Positions 37,341 to 45,197 of a DNA stretch of 64,000 nt are shown piece after piece. The position numbers were made by a program, and so were the translations under genes. The stretch is from positions 2,950,001 through 3,014,000 of the forward strand of contig NZ_CP026100.1 in assembly GCF_003722335.1 (NCBI RefSeq). The letters run 5' to 3'. Position 1 is the stretch's first letter. Every line of letters begins with the position of its first letter. This DNA comes from Caulobacter flavus. GTDB lineage: Bacteria > Pseudomonadota > Alphaproteobacteria > Caulobacterales > Caulobacteraceae. The notes beneath the pieces were generated by a model that saw only the letters and a program-made list of their open reading frames with translations, was not told the DNA's origin and made no database searches.

Positions 37341-37666
37341 GCCTGGACAGCACCCTGGCGGCGCTGGCCGAGCCGCACCGCAGGCGGACGGTGGAGCTGC
37401 TGGCCGACGGTCCGCGCCGGGCTGGCGAGCTTGCCGAGGCCTTGGGCCTGTCGCCGCCGGCCATGAGCCGCCATCTGCGGGCCCTGCGCGAGGCGCGGCT
37501 GGTCGAGGAGAGCCACCCGCCGTTCGACGCCCGGGTGCGGGTCTACGCCCTGCGGCCCGAGCCCATGGCCGAGCTGAAGGCCTGGGCCGCCGCCGCCGAG
37601 ACGCTGTGGAGCGACCAGCTCCTGGCGCTGAAGGCCCATGTCGAGGCGGAGACAGGCGGGACATGA
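37337..37666 (+). CDS. ArsR-family winged-helix transcriptional regulator
   Basis: The 109-residue protein has a winged-helix domain, LAALAEPHRRRTVELLADGPRRAGELAEALGLSPPAMSRHLRALREARLVEE, and the beta-wing VRVYALRPEPMAELKAWA. Metal-binding cysteines of the classic ArsR/SmtB group are missing, so it belongs to the SdpR-like branch that often pairs with SRPBCC proteins. The GTG start overlaps the upstream stop by four bases (GTGA). It probably regulates its own operon with the adjacent AHSA1 protein, by analogy. Confidence 0.92.
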   Translation: MSLDSTLAALAEPHRRRTVELLADGPRRAGELAEALGLSPPAMSRHLRALREARLVEESHPPFDARVRVYALRPEPMAELKAWAAAAETLWSDQLLALKAHVEAETGGT

Positions 37667-38133
37667 GCGCCCGCATCCTCGTGGCTCTGCGCATGAAGGC
37701 CGCGCCCGAGCGGGTGTTCGACGCCTTCGTCGGCGAGATCGGCGCCTGGTGGCGGCCCAATCCGCTGTTCTCGTTCACGCCGCGCTCGCCCGGCGCTCTT
37801 TCCTTCGAAGGCCAGGGGGAGGGCGCGCGCCTGGTCGAGCGCCTGGCCTCGGGCAAGGTGTTCGAGATCGGCCGAGTACGCGTCTGGGCGCGCGGCGAGC
37901 GGCTGGTGTTCGGCTGGCGGCAGGCGGCGTTCGCCGCCGACATGGACACCGAGGTCGAGGTCCGCTTCGAGGCCGTCGGCGAGGAGACCCGCGTCACCGT
38001 CGAGCACCGCGGCTGGGAGACCGTGCCGGCCGGACACGTGGCCCGCCACGGCTTTCCCGACCAGGTCTTCCTGCTGCGCCACGGCCAGTGGTGGACGGGG
38101 CTGCTGGAGGGGCTGGCGGAGCACTTGCGCTGA
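37663..38133 (+). CDS. SRPBCC/AHSA1-family protein
   Basis: The 156-residue protein is a START-like fold of the AHSA1 type: a beta-strand opening with RILVALRMKAAPERVFDAF, a central GERLVFGWRQ strand, EVEVRFEAVGEETRVTVEHRGWE, and a C-terminal helix WWTGLLEGLAEHLR. Family members bind hydrophobic ligands in a deep pocket. ArsR-SRPBCC pairs are common and are thought to sense or process a ligand. ATG overlaps the ArsR stop by four bases; a repeat follows the operon. Confidence 0.85.
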   Translation: MSARILVALRMKAAPERVFDAFVGEIGAWWRPNPLFSFTPRSPGALSFEGQGEGARLVERLASGKVFEIGRVRVWARGERLVFGWRQAAFAADMDTEVEVRFEAVGEETRVTVEHRGWETVPAGHVARHGFPDQVFLLRHGQWWTGLLEGLAEHLR

Positions 38134-38138
38134 CGCCC

Positions 38139-38244
38139 TGCGTCCTTCGAGGCTCGCCTTTCGGCTCGCACCTCAGGATGAGGAAACTGGTGCGCTCAAG
38201 CTCCTCATCCTGAGGCGCCCGCGCAGCGGGCCTCGAAGGACGCA
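38139..38244. repeat. 106-bp palindromic intergenic repeat
   Basis: The outer ends tgcgtccttcgaggc and gcctcgaaggacgca are perfect reverse complements, and so are the inner cctcaggatgagga and tcctcatcctgagg. The motif tccttcgaggc with cctcaggatgagg is a frequent dispersed palindrome in alphaproteobacterial genomes. It lies between the SRPBCC and MFS genes and could stabilise the upstream mRNA. Confidence 0.8.
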
Positions 38245-38299
38245 ACGCCCTTGCCGAATATCCGACAGGCGGTCAAACATCCCGCCCCCGGGAGGCCTC

Positions 38300-39565
38300 A
38301 TGTCCGACACCAACGCCCATCCGGCCCGCAAGGCGGCGCTGGGCTTCATCTTCGTCACGGCCCTGATGGACGTGCTGTCGCTGGGCCTGATGATCCCGGT
38401 GCTGCCCAGCCTGGTGAAGGAGATGGCCGGCGGCCACACCGACGCCGCCGCCCAGTGGACGGCCGCGTTCGGCATGGTCTGGGGCACGATGCAGTTCTTC
38501 TGCTCGCCGATCCTGGGGATGATGTCCGACCGCTTCGGCCGGCGGCCCGTGATCCTGATCTCGATCTTCGGCCTGGGGATCGACTACATCTTCATGGCCC
38601 TGGCCCCGACCCTGTGGTGGCTGTTCGTCGGCCGGATCATTCACGGGGTCACGGCCGCCAGCTTCTCGGCGGCGGGCGCCTACATCGCCGACGTCACGCC
38701 CGAGAAGGGGCGGGCCAAGGCCTTCGGCCTGATCGGCGCCGCCTGGAGCGTCGGCTTCATCGCCGGTCCGGCGCTGGGCGGCCTGCTGGGCAAGATCGAC
38801 CTGCACCTGCCGTTCTGGGTGGCGGCGGCCATGGCGCTGCTGAACTGGCTGTACGGCCTGCTGGTGCTGCCCGAGTCCCTGCCGCCCGAGAAGCGCATCA
38901 AGCGCTTCGACTGGAGCAAGGCCAACCCCGTCGGCTCGCTGAAGCTCCTGGGCTCGCATCCCGATCTGCCGCGCCTGGGCGTGGTCAGCTTCCTGATGCA
39001 GCTGGCCCACAACGCCTATCCCAGCGTCTTCGTGCTCTACACCGGCTATCGCTACGGCTGGGACACTGCCCAGATCGGCCTTCTGATGATGCTGTCGGGC
39101 GTGCTGGGCGTCATCGTCCAGGCCCTGCTGATCGGGCCGATCGTCGATCGCCTGAAAGAACGCGGCGCGGTGATCGTCGGCCTGGTCTGCTTCGTCGTCT
39201 CGTTCGCGGTCTTCGCCTTCGCGCCCAACGGCTGGATCTTCGCCTCGGGCCTTTTCGTCAGCGCCTTCGCCGCCCTGATCCAGCCGGGCCTGATGGGCAT
39301 GATGACCAAGCGCGTCGGCCCCAGCGAGCAGGGCCAGCTGCAGGGCGCCAACTCGGCGATCATGGGCCTGACGGCGATCATCGGTCCGGCGCTCTACGGC
39401 CTGTCGCTGGCCTTCGCCGTACGCCACGAGCAGACCCTGCACCTGCCGGGCCTGCCGCTGGTCATCGCCGGCCTGCTGGCGCTGGGCGGCCTGCTGGTCA
39501 TTCTGAGCACCCGCAGGGCCCGTCCGCTGGCGGTCGCGGAACCGGGCCTTGATCCCGCGCGCTGA
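38300..39565 (+). CDS. MFS transporter (TetA-like, DHA1 group)
   Basis: The 421-residue membrane protein has about 12 hydrophobic helices, a motif A loop SDRFGRRPVILIS after helix 2 (about 75-90), and a central loop at 190-215 (RIKRFDWSKANPVGSLKLLGSH) like that of tetracycline/H+ antiporters. TetA-like proteins such as this export drugs or metabolites across the inner membrane by proton antiport. The substrate is not identifiable. A cggaggcctc-type purine sequence (gggaggcctc) precedes the ATG. No regulator sits beside it. Confidence 0.9.
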   Translation: MSDTNAHPARKAALGFIFVTALMDVLSLGLMIPVLPSLVKEMAGGHTDAAAQWTAAFGMVWGTMQFFCSPILGMMSDRFGRRPVILISIFGLGIDYIFMALAPTLWWLFVGRIIHGVTAASFSAAGAYIADVTPEKGRAKAFGLIGAAWSVGFIAGPALGGLLGKIDLHLPFWVAAAMALLNWLYGLLVLPESLPPEKRIKRFDWSKANPVGSLKLLGSHPDLPRLGVVSFLMQLAHNAYPSVFVLYTGYRYGWDTAQIGLLMMLSGVLGVIVQALLIGPIVDRLKERGAVIVGLVCFVVSFAVFAFAPNGWIFASGLFVSAFAALIQPGLMGMMTKRVGPSEQGQLQGANSAIMGLTAIIGPALYGLSLAFAVRHEQTLHLPGLPLVIAGLLALGGLLVILSTRRARPLAVAEPGLDPAR

Positions 39566-39666
39566 ACGCCTTGATTGCGCCCGAAAACTTCGCTGTTTAA
39601 GGGGCGAGAGCGCGTGCCTGGCTGTCGCTGGCCGGGCGCGCCGCAAGATCTGACGGAGCCATCGAC

Positions 39667-41103
39667 TTGTCCAAGCCCGCCCTTCGCGTCCTGATCCCGA
39701 CCCTGGCCCTGCTGGCCGCCTGCTCGGATCCGGCCTCGCGCAGCCAGGCCCAGTCCATCCCGGAACTCGCCCAGCCCACCCGCAAGGCGCCCACAGATCC
39801 GGGCTCGATGAAGTCCTCCTTCGCCCCGGTGGTGAAGAAGACGGCGCCGGCCATCGTCAACGTGGCGAGCCGTCGCGTGGTGCAGCGCCAGCAGTCGCGC
39901 GACCCGTTCTGGGACTTCTTCATGGGCGGCGGCGGCGGCGCGCCCCGCGCCCAGGTGCAGGGCTCGCTCGGCTCGGGCGCCATCGTCCGCGCCGACGGGG
40001 TGATCATCACCAATCACCACAACATCGAGAACATGAGCGACATCACCGTGCAGCTCGCCGACCGGCGCGAGTTTCCGGCCACGGTGCTGCTCGACGACCC
40101 GCGCTCGGACCTCGCCGTCCTGAAGATCGACACCAAGGGCGAGCGCCTGCCGACCATCGCCATCGACGACCAGGAACAGCTGGAGGTCGGCGACCTGGTG
40201 CTGGCCATGGGCAACCCGTTCGGCGTCGGCCAGACGGTCACCAACGGCATCGTCTCGGCCCTGGCCCGCACCGATGTCGGCGCGGCCGAGTTCGGCAGCT
40301 ACATCCAGACCGACGCGGCCATCAATCCGGGCAATTCCGGCGGTCCGCTGGTCGACATGGACGGCGACCTGATCGGCGTGAACACCTTCATCATCTCGCG
40401 CTCGGGCTCGTCCAGCGGCGTCGGCTTCGCCATCCCGGCGGCTGTTGTGCGCCAGGTGGTGTCGACCGCTCTGGGCGGCGCCCACAGCGTCGTGCGGCCG
40501 TGGCTGGGCGTGCGCGGCCAGCCGGTCACCGGCGACCTGGCCAAGAGCCTGGGCATGACAACCCCGCGGGGCGTGCTGGTGTCGGACGTCTATCCTGGAG
40601 CATCGGCGTCCAAGGGCGGCATCAAGGAAGGCGACGTCATCCTGTCGATCGACGGCCAGGCGGTGAACGACGAGGGCGGCGGCGCCTTCGCCATCGGCAC
40701 CCACAAGATCGGCGACCGCGTGCCGGTGGTGATCCGCCGCGGCGACCGCGAGCAGACCCTGACCATCCGCGCCGAAGCCGCGCCGGAAGTTCCGGCCAAG
40801 GACGAGCGCACGATCAGCGGCCGCAACCCCTTCGACGGCGCGACGGTGATGAACCTGTCGCCCGCCGCCGCCCAGGACATCGGCGCCGACGCCTTCGCCG
40901 GCAAGGGCGTGCTGGTCACCAAGGTCGGCCAGGGCTTCGCGCTGAACGCCGGCCTGCGTCCCGGCGACTTCGTGCGCGAGGTCAACGGCAAGGCCATCAA
41001 CACCACGGCCGATCTGGCCGCCGCCACCCGCGGCGACGCGGCGACCTGGAACGTCGTCATCGAGCGCAACGGCCAGCGCATCGCGGCCCGCTTCCGCACC
41101 TGA
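39667..41103 (+). CDS. HtrA/DegP-family serine protease, predicted lipoprotein
   Basis: The 478-residue protease has a lipobox LAAC (Cys19) instead of a usual cleaved signal, then a trypsin-like domain with His118 in TNHHNI, Asp148 in RSDLAVL and Ser224 in NPGNSGGP, and two PDZ domains (about 270-370 and 390-475). It degrades or refolds damaged envelope proteins. The start is TTG with GGAG eight bases upstream. The position before His, a second histidine (NHH), and residue Asn119 after it differ from the common TNNHVV, so activity should be normal, though not proven. A UUCG-loop terminator follows. Confidence 0.93.
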   Translation: MSKPALRVLIPTLALLAACSDPASRSQAQSIPELAQPTRKAPTDPGSMKSSFAPVVKKTAPAIVNVASRRVVQRQQSRDPFWDFFMGGGGGAPRAQVQGSLGSGAIVRADGVIITNHHNIENMSDITVQLADRREFPATVLLDDPRSDLAVLKIDTKGERLPTIAIDDQEQLEVGDLVLAMGNPFGVGQTVTNGIVSALARTDVGAAEFGSYIQTDAAINPGNSGGPLVDMDGDLIGVNTFIISRSGSSSGVGFAIPAAVVRQVVSTALGGAHSVVRPWLGVRGQPVTGDLAKSLGMTTPRGVLVSDVYPGASASKGGIKEGDVILSIDGQAVNDEGGGAFAIGTHKIGDRVPVVIRRGDREQTLTIRAEAAPEVPAKDERTISGRNPFDGATVMNLSPAAAQDIGADAFAGKGVLVTKVGQGFALNAGLRPGDFVREVNGKAINTTADLAAATRGDAATWNVVIERNGQRIAARFRT

Positions 41104-41113
41104 TCGCGCCGCG

Positions 41114-41139
41114 ACCCTCTCCCTTCGGGGAGAGGGTTT
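41114..41139 (+). terminator. UUCG-tetraloop hairpin after the HtrA gene
   Basis: The stem accctctccc / gggagagggt around ttcg is followed by tt. It is 10 bp beyond the stop codon. The loop is the very stable UUCG type; the T-tract is short. Confidence 0.6.
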
Positions 41140-41173
41140 CCGCTGGCCGCGGAACCCCCTAAATCTCCTTCCC

Positions 41174-42475
41174 ATGTCCGATCTCTTCCAAGCCGCCGGC
41201 CTGACGCCCCATGCGCCCGCGCCGCTGGCCGACCGCCTGCGTCCGCAAAGCCTCGACGAGGTGGTGGGGCAGGAGCACCTGCTGGGTCCCGACGGCCCGA
41301 TCGGCCGGATGGCGGCGGCCCATCGCCTGGCCTCTATGATCCTGTGGGGGCCGCCCGGCACTGGCAAGACCACCATCGCCCGCCTGCTGGCCAAGGCCGG
41401 CGGCTACGAGTTCATGCAGATCTCGGCCGTGTTCTCCGGCGTCGCCGACCTGAAGAAGGCGTTCGAGCAGGCCCGCATGCGCCGCCAGTCGGGGCAATCC
41501 ACGCTGTTGTTCGTCGACGAGATCCACCGCTTCAACCGCGCCCAGCAGGACGGCTTCCTGCCGTTCGTGGAGGAGGGGATCGTCACCCTGGTGGGCGCGA
41601 CGACCGAGAACCCGTCGTTCGAGCTCAACGGCGCCTTGCTGTCGCGCTGCCAGGTGTTCGTGCTCAAGCGCCTGGACGAGACCTCGCTCGAAGCCCTGCT
41701 GGCAAAGGCCGAGGCGGCCGAGAACCGCAAGCTGCCCGTCGACGCCGAGGCCCGCCAGGTGCTGATCGCCATGGCCGACGGCGACGGCCGCTATCTGCTG
41801 ACCCTGACCGAGACCCTGCTGTCGATCGGCACGGACACGCCGCTCAACCCGACCCAGCTCGGCCAACTGCTCCAGAAACGCCGCCCGGCCTACGACAAGG
41901 ACCGCGAGGAGCACTACAACCTCATCTCGGCCCTCCATAAGTCGGTGCGCGGGTCCGATCCGGACGCGGCGCTCTACTGGCTGGCGCGGATGCTGGAGGG
42001 CGGCGAGGACCCGCTGTTCATCGCCCGCCGCCTAGTGCGCATGGCGTCCGAGGACATCGGCGCGGCCGATCCGCTATCCCTGCTGCTGACCACGGCGGCC
42101 AAGGACGCCTACGACTTCCTGGGCTCGCCGGAGGGCGAACTGGCCCTGGCCCAGGCCGTGGTCCACATGGCCAGCGCGCCCAAGTCCAACGCCGTCTACA
42201 CCGCCTACAAGGCCGCACGCCGCGCCGCCAAGGAGACCGGCAGCCTGACGCCGCCGGCCCATATCCTCAACGCGCCGACCAAGCTGATGAAGACCCTCGG
42301 CTACGGCGACGGCTACGCCTACGACCACGACGTCGAGGGTGGCGTCTCGGGCCAGAACTACTTCCCCGACGGCATGGCCCGCCCGAAGTTCTACGAGCCC
42401 AAGCCCATCGGCGCCGAGGCCAAGGTCAAGGAGCGCCTCGACCACTGGAGCCAGCTGCGTCGAGGCGGTAAGTGA
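41174..42475 (+). CDS. rarA: Replication-associated recombination protein RarA (MgsA)
   Basis: The 433-residue AAA+ ATPase has Walker A GPPGTGKTT (59-67), Walker B LLFVDEIHRFN (111-121), the sensor segment VGATTENPSF and the C-terminal tetramerisation region with HYNLISALHKSVRGSDPDAALYWLARMLEGG and NAPTKLMKTLGYGDGYAYDHD. RarA acts at stalled replication forks. All motifs and length are normal. Its stop overlaps the next start. Confidence 0.97.
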   Translation: MSDLFQAAGLTPHAPAPLADRLRPQSLDEVVGQEHLLGPDGPIGRMAAAHRLASMILWGPPGTGKTTIARLLAKAGGYEFMQISAVFSGVADLKKAFEQARMRRQSGQSTLLFVDEIHRFNRAQQDGFLPFVEEGIVTLVGATTENPSFELNGALLSRCQVFVLKRLDETSLEALLAKAEAAENRKLPVDAEARQVLIAMADGDGRYLLTLTETLLSIGTDTPLNPTQLGQLLQKRRPAYDKDREEHYNLISALHKSVRGSDPDAALYWLARMLEGGEDPLFIARRLVRMASEDIGAADPLSLLLTTAAKDAYDFLGSPEGELALAQAVVHMASAPKSNAVYTAYKAARRAAKETGSLTPPAHILNAPTKLMKTLGYGDGYAYDHDVEGGVSGQNYFPDGMARPKFYEPKPIGAEAKVKERLDHWSQLRRGGK

Positions 42476-43266
42476 CGGCGATGTCCAAGCCGCCCCGCCG
42501 TCCACCCGCCCAACCCAAGCCCAAGGCCTCCGACACCCCGATCGAGCTGACGCCCGACGAGGTCGCCTTCACGCGCTCGCTGGTGATCCACGAGGACGAC
42601 AGCGTCTTCGTGCTGAACAAGCCCGCGGGCCTCTCGAGCCAGGGCGGCCGGATCAAGGCCCACACGCTGGACGACCTGCTGTGGGCCCTGGCCCGTCGCG
42701 ACCGGCCGCGTCCGCGTCTGATCCATCGCCTGGACCGCGACACCTCGGGGGTGATCCTCACCGCCCGCACCAAGCCGGCGGCGACCTTCCTGGGCAAGGC
42801 CCTGATGGGCAAGCGCTTCCGCAAGACCTACCTGGCCATCGTCGCGCCCGGCGCGCCGGAGCCGCGCGGCGGCCAGATCGACAAGGCCCTGCGCCGCGAG
42901 TCCATCGGCCGCGAGGCCTATATGCGGGTCTGCGAGGACGACCATCCCGACGCCGAAACCGCCCGTAGCCGTTACCGCACCCTGGCCGCCAACGCCCAGG
43001 CGGCGCTGGTCGAGCTGTCGCCCGACACCGGCCGCATGCACCAGCTGCGCGTCCACATGGCCTCGATCGGCCGACCGATCGCCGGCGACAGCCGCTATGG
43101 CGGGACGCTGATGCTGGCCGGTGCGCCCGTGCCGCGCCTGATGCTGCACGCCGCGCGGCTGGTGTTTCCGCATCCCGAGGGCGGCGAGCGGCGTATCGAG
43201 GCCCCGCTGCCCGACGACTTCAAGGCGGTGCTGGAAAAGCTGGACTTGGCGCTCCCGGAACGCTGA
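42472..43266 (+). CDS. RluA-family pseudouridine synthase
   Basis: The 264-residue enzyme has the family motif HRLDRDTSG (85-93) with catalytic Asp88, KTYLAIV, and the C-terminal TGRMHQLRVHMASIGRPIAGDSRYG. It lacks an N-terminal S4 domain. Members convert uridine in 23S rRNA or tRNA to pseudouridine, and the exact site cannot be inferred. The GTG at 42472 has GAGG six bases upstream and overlaps the rarA stop; an ATG three codons later (42481) is a possible alternative start. Confidence 0.9.
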   Translation: MTAMSKPPRRPPAQPKPKASDTPIELTPDEVAFTRSLVIHEDDSVFVLNKPAGLSSQGGRIKAHTLDDLLWALARRDRPRPRLIHRLDRDTSGVILTARTKPAATFLGKALMGKRFRKTYLAIVAPGAPEPRGGQIDKALRRESIGREAYMRVCEDDHPDAETARSRYRTLAANAQAALVELSPDTGRMHQLRVHMASIGRPIAGDSRYGGTLMLAGAPVPRLMLHAARLVFPHPEGGERRIEAPLPDDFKAVLEKLDLALPER

Positions 43267-43304
43267 ACTTGGCCGGGCCGTTTGAGAGGCAAGGGAGAAA
43301 CGCC

Positions 43305-43802
43305 ATGAAGACTCCGCTCGCTCTTGTCGCCTGCGCCCTCGTCCTCGGGGCCTGCGCCACCGCCCAGCCCACCGTCTACCGGCCGCAGGCCAATGCGTCC
43401 GACGTCGGCTTCACCCAGTACAAGATGGAGGACGGCCGCTATCGGGTGACCTTCCGCGGCGGCTCCGGCGCGCCGGTGGGCCAGGTCACCGACTACGCCC
43501 TGCTTCGCGCGGCCGAACTGGCCCTGGCCGACGGCTATTCGTGGTTCCGGGTCGCCGACCGCGTCACCCAGTCGACGGGGGGAGGCGGCGGACCCACCTT
43601 CTCGGTCGGCGGCGGCTCGGGCAGCTATGGCCGCCGCTCGTCGGTGGGGCTGGGTGTGGGAACGAGCTTCAACCTTGGTCCCAAGCCCGCGCTCAGCACG
43701 ACGCTGGAGGTCGTGTTCGGCAAGGGACCGCGCCCGCCCGGCGAGGCCTACGACGCCCAGAGCGTCGTCAACACCATCGGCAAGGGCATGGGCCGGATCT
43801 GA
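43305..43802 (+). CDS. Small lipoprotein of unknown function
   Basis: The 165-residue product has a lipobox VLGAC (Cys17) after a short hydrophobic N-terminus, preceded by an aagggag SD. The mature part has a conserved-looking N-half (FTQYKMEDGRYRVTFRGGSGAPVGQVTDYALLRAAELALADGYSWFRV) that resembles the lipoprotein family named after Caulobacter CC0125/CC1285, then a Gly/Ser-rich segment (TGGGGGPTFSVGGGSGSYG) and a beta-rich C-terminus. It is probably a periplasm-facing lipoprotein; the role is unknown. Confidence 0.7.
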   Translation: MKTPLALVACALVLGACATAQPTVYRPQANASDVGFTQYKMEDGRYRVTFRGGSGAPVGQVTDYALLRAAELALADGYSWFRVADRVTQSTGGGGGPTFSVGGGSGSYGRRSSVGLGVGTSFNLGPKPALSTTLEVVFGKGPRPPGEAYDAQSVVNTIGKGMGRI

Positions 43803-43820
43803 GACCGCAGGCCGGTCTCA
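43800..43820. terminator. Short dyad at the junction of convergent genes
   Basis: tgagaccg and cggtctca (8 bp, caggc loop) include the last base of the upstream lipoprotein codons and its stop. The minus-strand gene ends only 9 bp later, so the dyad could serve both genes. Confidence 0.45.
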
Positions 43821-43829
43821 GAGGGTCTG

Positions 43830-45062
43830 CTAAGCCGCGTTGCGCGCCGCGTAGGGATGCGCCGCCCGCAGCGAGGCGTGGCTGAGGCCGGCGGTCTCGG
43901 CGGCGGCGAAGTAGCCTTCCGCCGGCAGGCCCTGCAGGCTGACCATCGGCGCCAGGCCGCGCGCCTCGCGGCCGAAGGCCATGATGTCCATGGCGATCTT
44001 CTCGGCCGGACCGCCCAGGTCGCAGGCGTCCAGCGTCAGGCCGGCCAGGCGGGCGTCGCGCAGGTGCTTGAAGGCTTCCTTGTCGGGCGGCACGCGGGCG
44101 ATGACGCCGCGGGTCAGCGCCTTCAGCAGGCCGACCACTTCCAGCAGGCGACCGGCGGGCGTGCCGCGGGTGACGTCCACCAGCTCGATCATCACGCCGC
44201 CGCGCAGCAGGGCCAGCGACAGGCCCGAGGTGCCGGTCAGCAGGTCGCGACCGCGCTGGGTGCCCAGGGTGCGGAACGAAGCCGGCAGGATCAGGTCGGG
44301 GCGGTCGTTGCCCTGGGCGGCCTTGGCGAAGGCCGCGCCGTAGCGCAGCGTCGCCTCGTCGATGAAGGCGATGTCCTTGTCGGCCAGCTTGGTGATCGCC
44401 CGACCGCTGATCGAACGGCCGGTGCCCAGGTGGGTGACGATCGGCTCGACGCGGATGGCGGTGGTGACGTTGCGGCGCAGGCCGATCACGTGCTCCAGAG
44501 CGAAGTCGACGCGCAGGGCCGCGCCGCCGCTGGTGGTGAAAGCCACCGGGGTGCGGCGCATCTCGTCGCTGACGTCCATCTCGGCGCGGAACGGCGAGCG
44601 CTCGGAGTCGCGGCGGGCGCGGGCGGCCAGCACCACGGCCGGGTCGACCGGGCGGCAGACGACGCCGCCGGCCTCGATGCCGATGACCGAGCGCACGCCG
44701 ATGTCGCGCAGCTCGGCCGCGCCCAGCAGGTGGCTCAGCACGTCCTCGAGGATGCGGACGCTGGCGGCCTGGGCCGACAGGCCCTGGTCGTTGTGCGTGG
44801 CGATCAGGAAGTCGTCCTCGCTGACCCGGCCGCGCAGGTCGGCGCGATCCAGGTGCTCGTTCAGCTTGCGCTCGACATAGGTCCAGACGTCGGTACGCTT
44901 CTGGTCCCACCAGTCGCCGGCCCAGCGGCGCACGGCCTTGATGCTGATCACGTTCACCGCGCCGCGCCCGACCAGGTCGGACCCGGCCAGACGGTTCAGC
45001 ATCGCCGGCGGCAGCGCCAGGCGTTCGGTCGTGTCGTCCTTGGGAGGCAGGGAGGCGGGCAT
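43830..45062 (-). CDS. Degenerate GGDEF/EAL-like protein
   Basis: The 410-residue protein is soluble. Residues 30-130 follow the GGDEF fold (VNVISIKAVRRW, a helix WTYVERKLNEHL, RVSEDDFLIA in place of the signature, and AQAASVRILEDVLSHLLG). Residues 190-390 follow an EAL domain: RVEPIVTHLGTGRSISGRAITKL, GVMIELVDVTRGTPAGRLLEVVGLLKALTRGVIARVPPDKE and LTLDACDLGG. The GG(D/E)EF and EAL residues are all missing (RAI stands for EAL), so both domains are predicted to be catalytically inactive. It may still bind c-di-GMP or a protein partner. The fold assignment is by pattern; I did not align it. It is followed by a short hairpin and convergent with the lipoprotein gene. Confidence 0.55.
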   Translation of the reverse strand: MPASLPPKDDTTERLALPPAMLNRLAGSDLVGRGAVNVISIKAVRRWAGDWWDQKRTDVWTYVERKLNEHLDRADLRGRVSEDDFLIATHNDQGLSAQAASVRILEDVLSHLLGAAELRDIGVRSVIGIEAGGVVCRPVDPAVVLAARARRDSERSPFRAEMDVSDEMRRTPVAFTTSGGAALRVDFALEHVIGLRRNVTTAIRVEPIVTHLGTGRSISGRAITKLADKDIAFIDEATLRYGAAFAKAAQGNDRPDLILPASFRTLGTQRGRDLLTGTSGLSLALLRGGVMIELVDVTRGTPAGRLLEVVGLLKALTRGVIARVPPDKEAFKHLRDARLAGLTLDACDLGGPAEKIAMDIMAFGREARGLAPMVSLQGLPAEGYFAAAETAGLSHASLRAAHPYAARNAA

Positions 45063-45197
45063 CGGACCGTGGGATTCGCGAGTGGAGCCTCTAGGTTGCG
45101 CCCGCTGCCGTTAACCCGGGGTGCAGGAAAAGGGTTGAGGGCATCTTTACCTTGTCGCAAAGCCTTGCCCCACAAGGGCCTTTTTGGTTTCGCCCCG

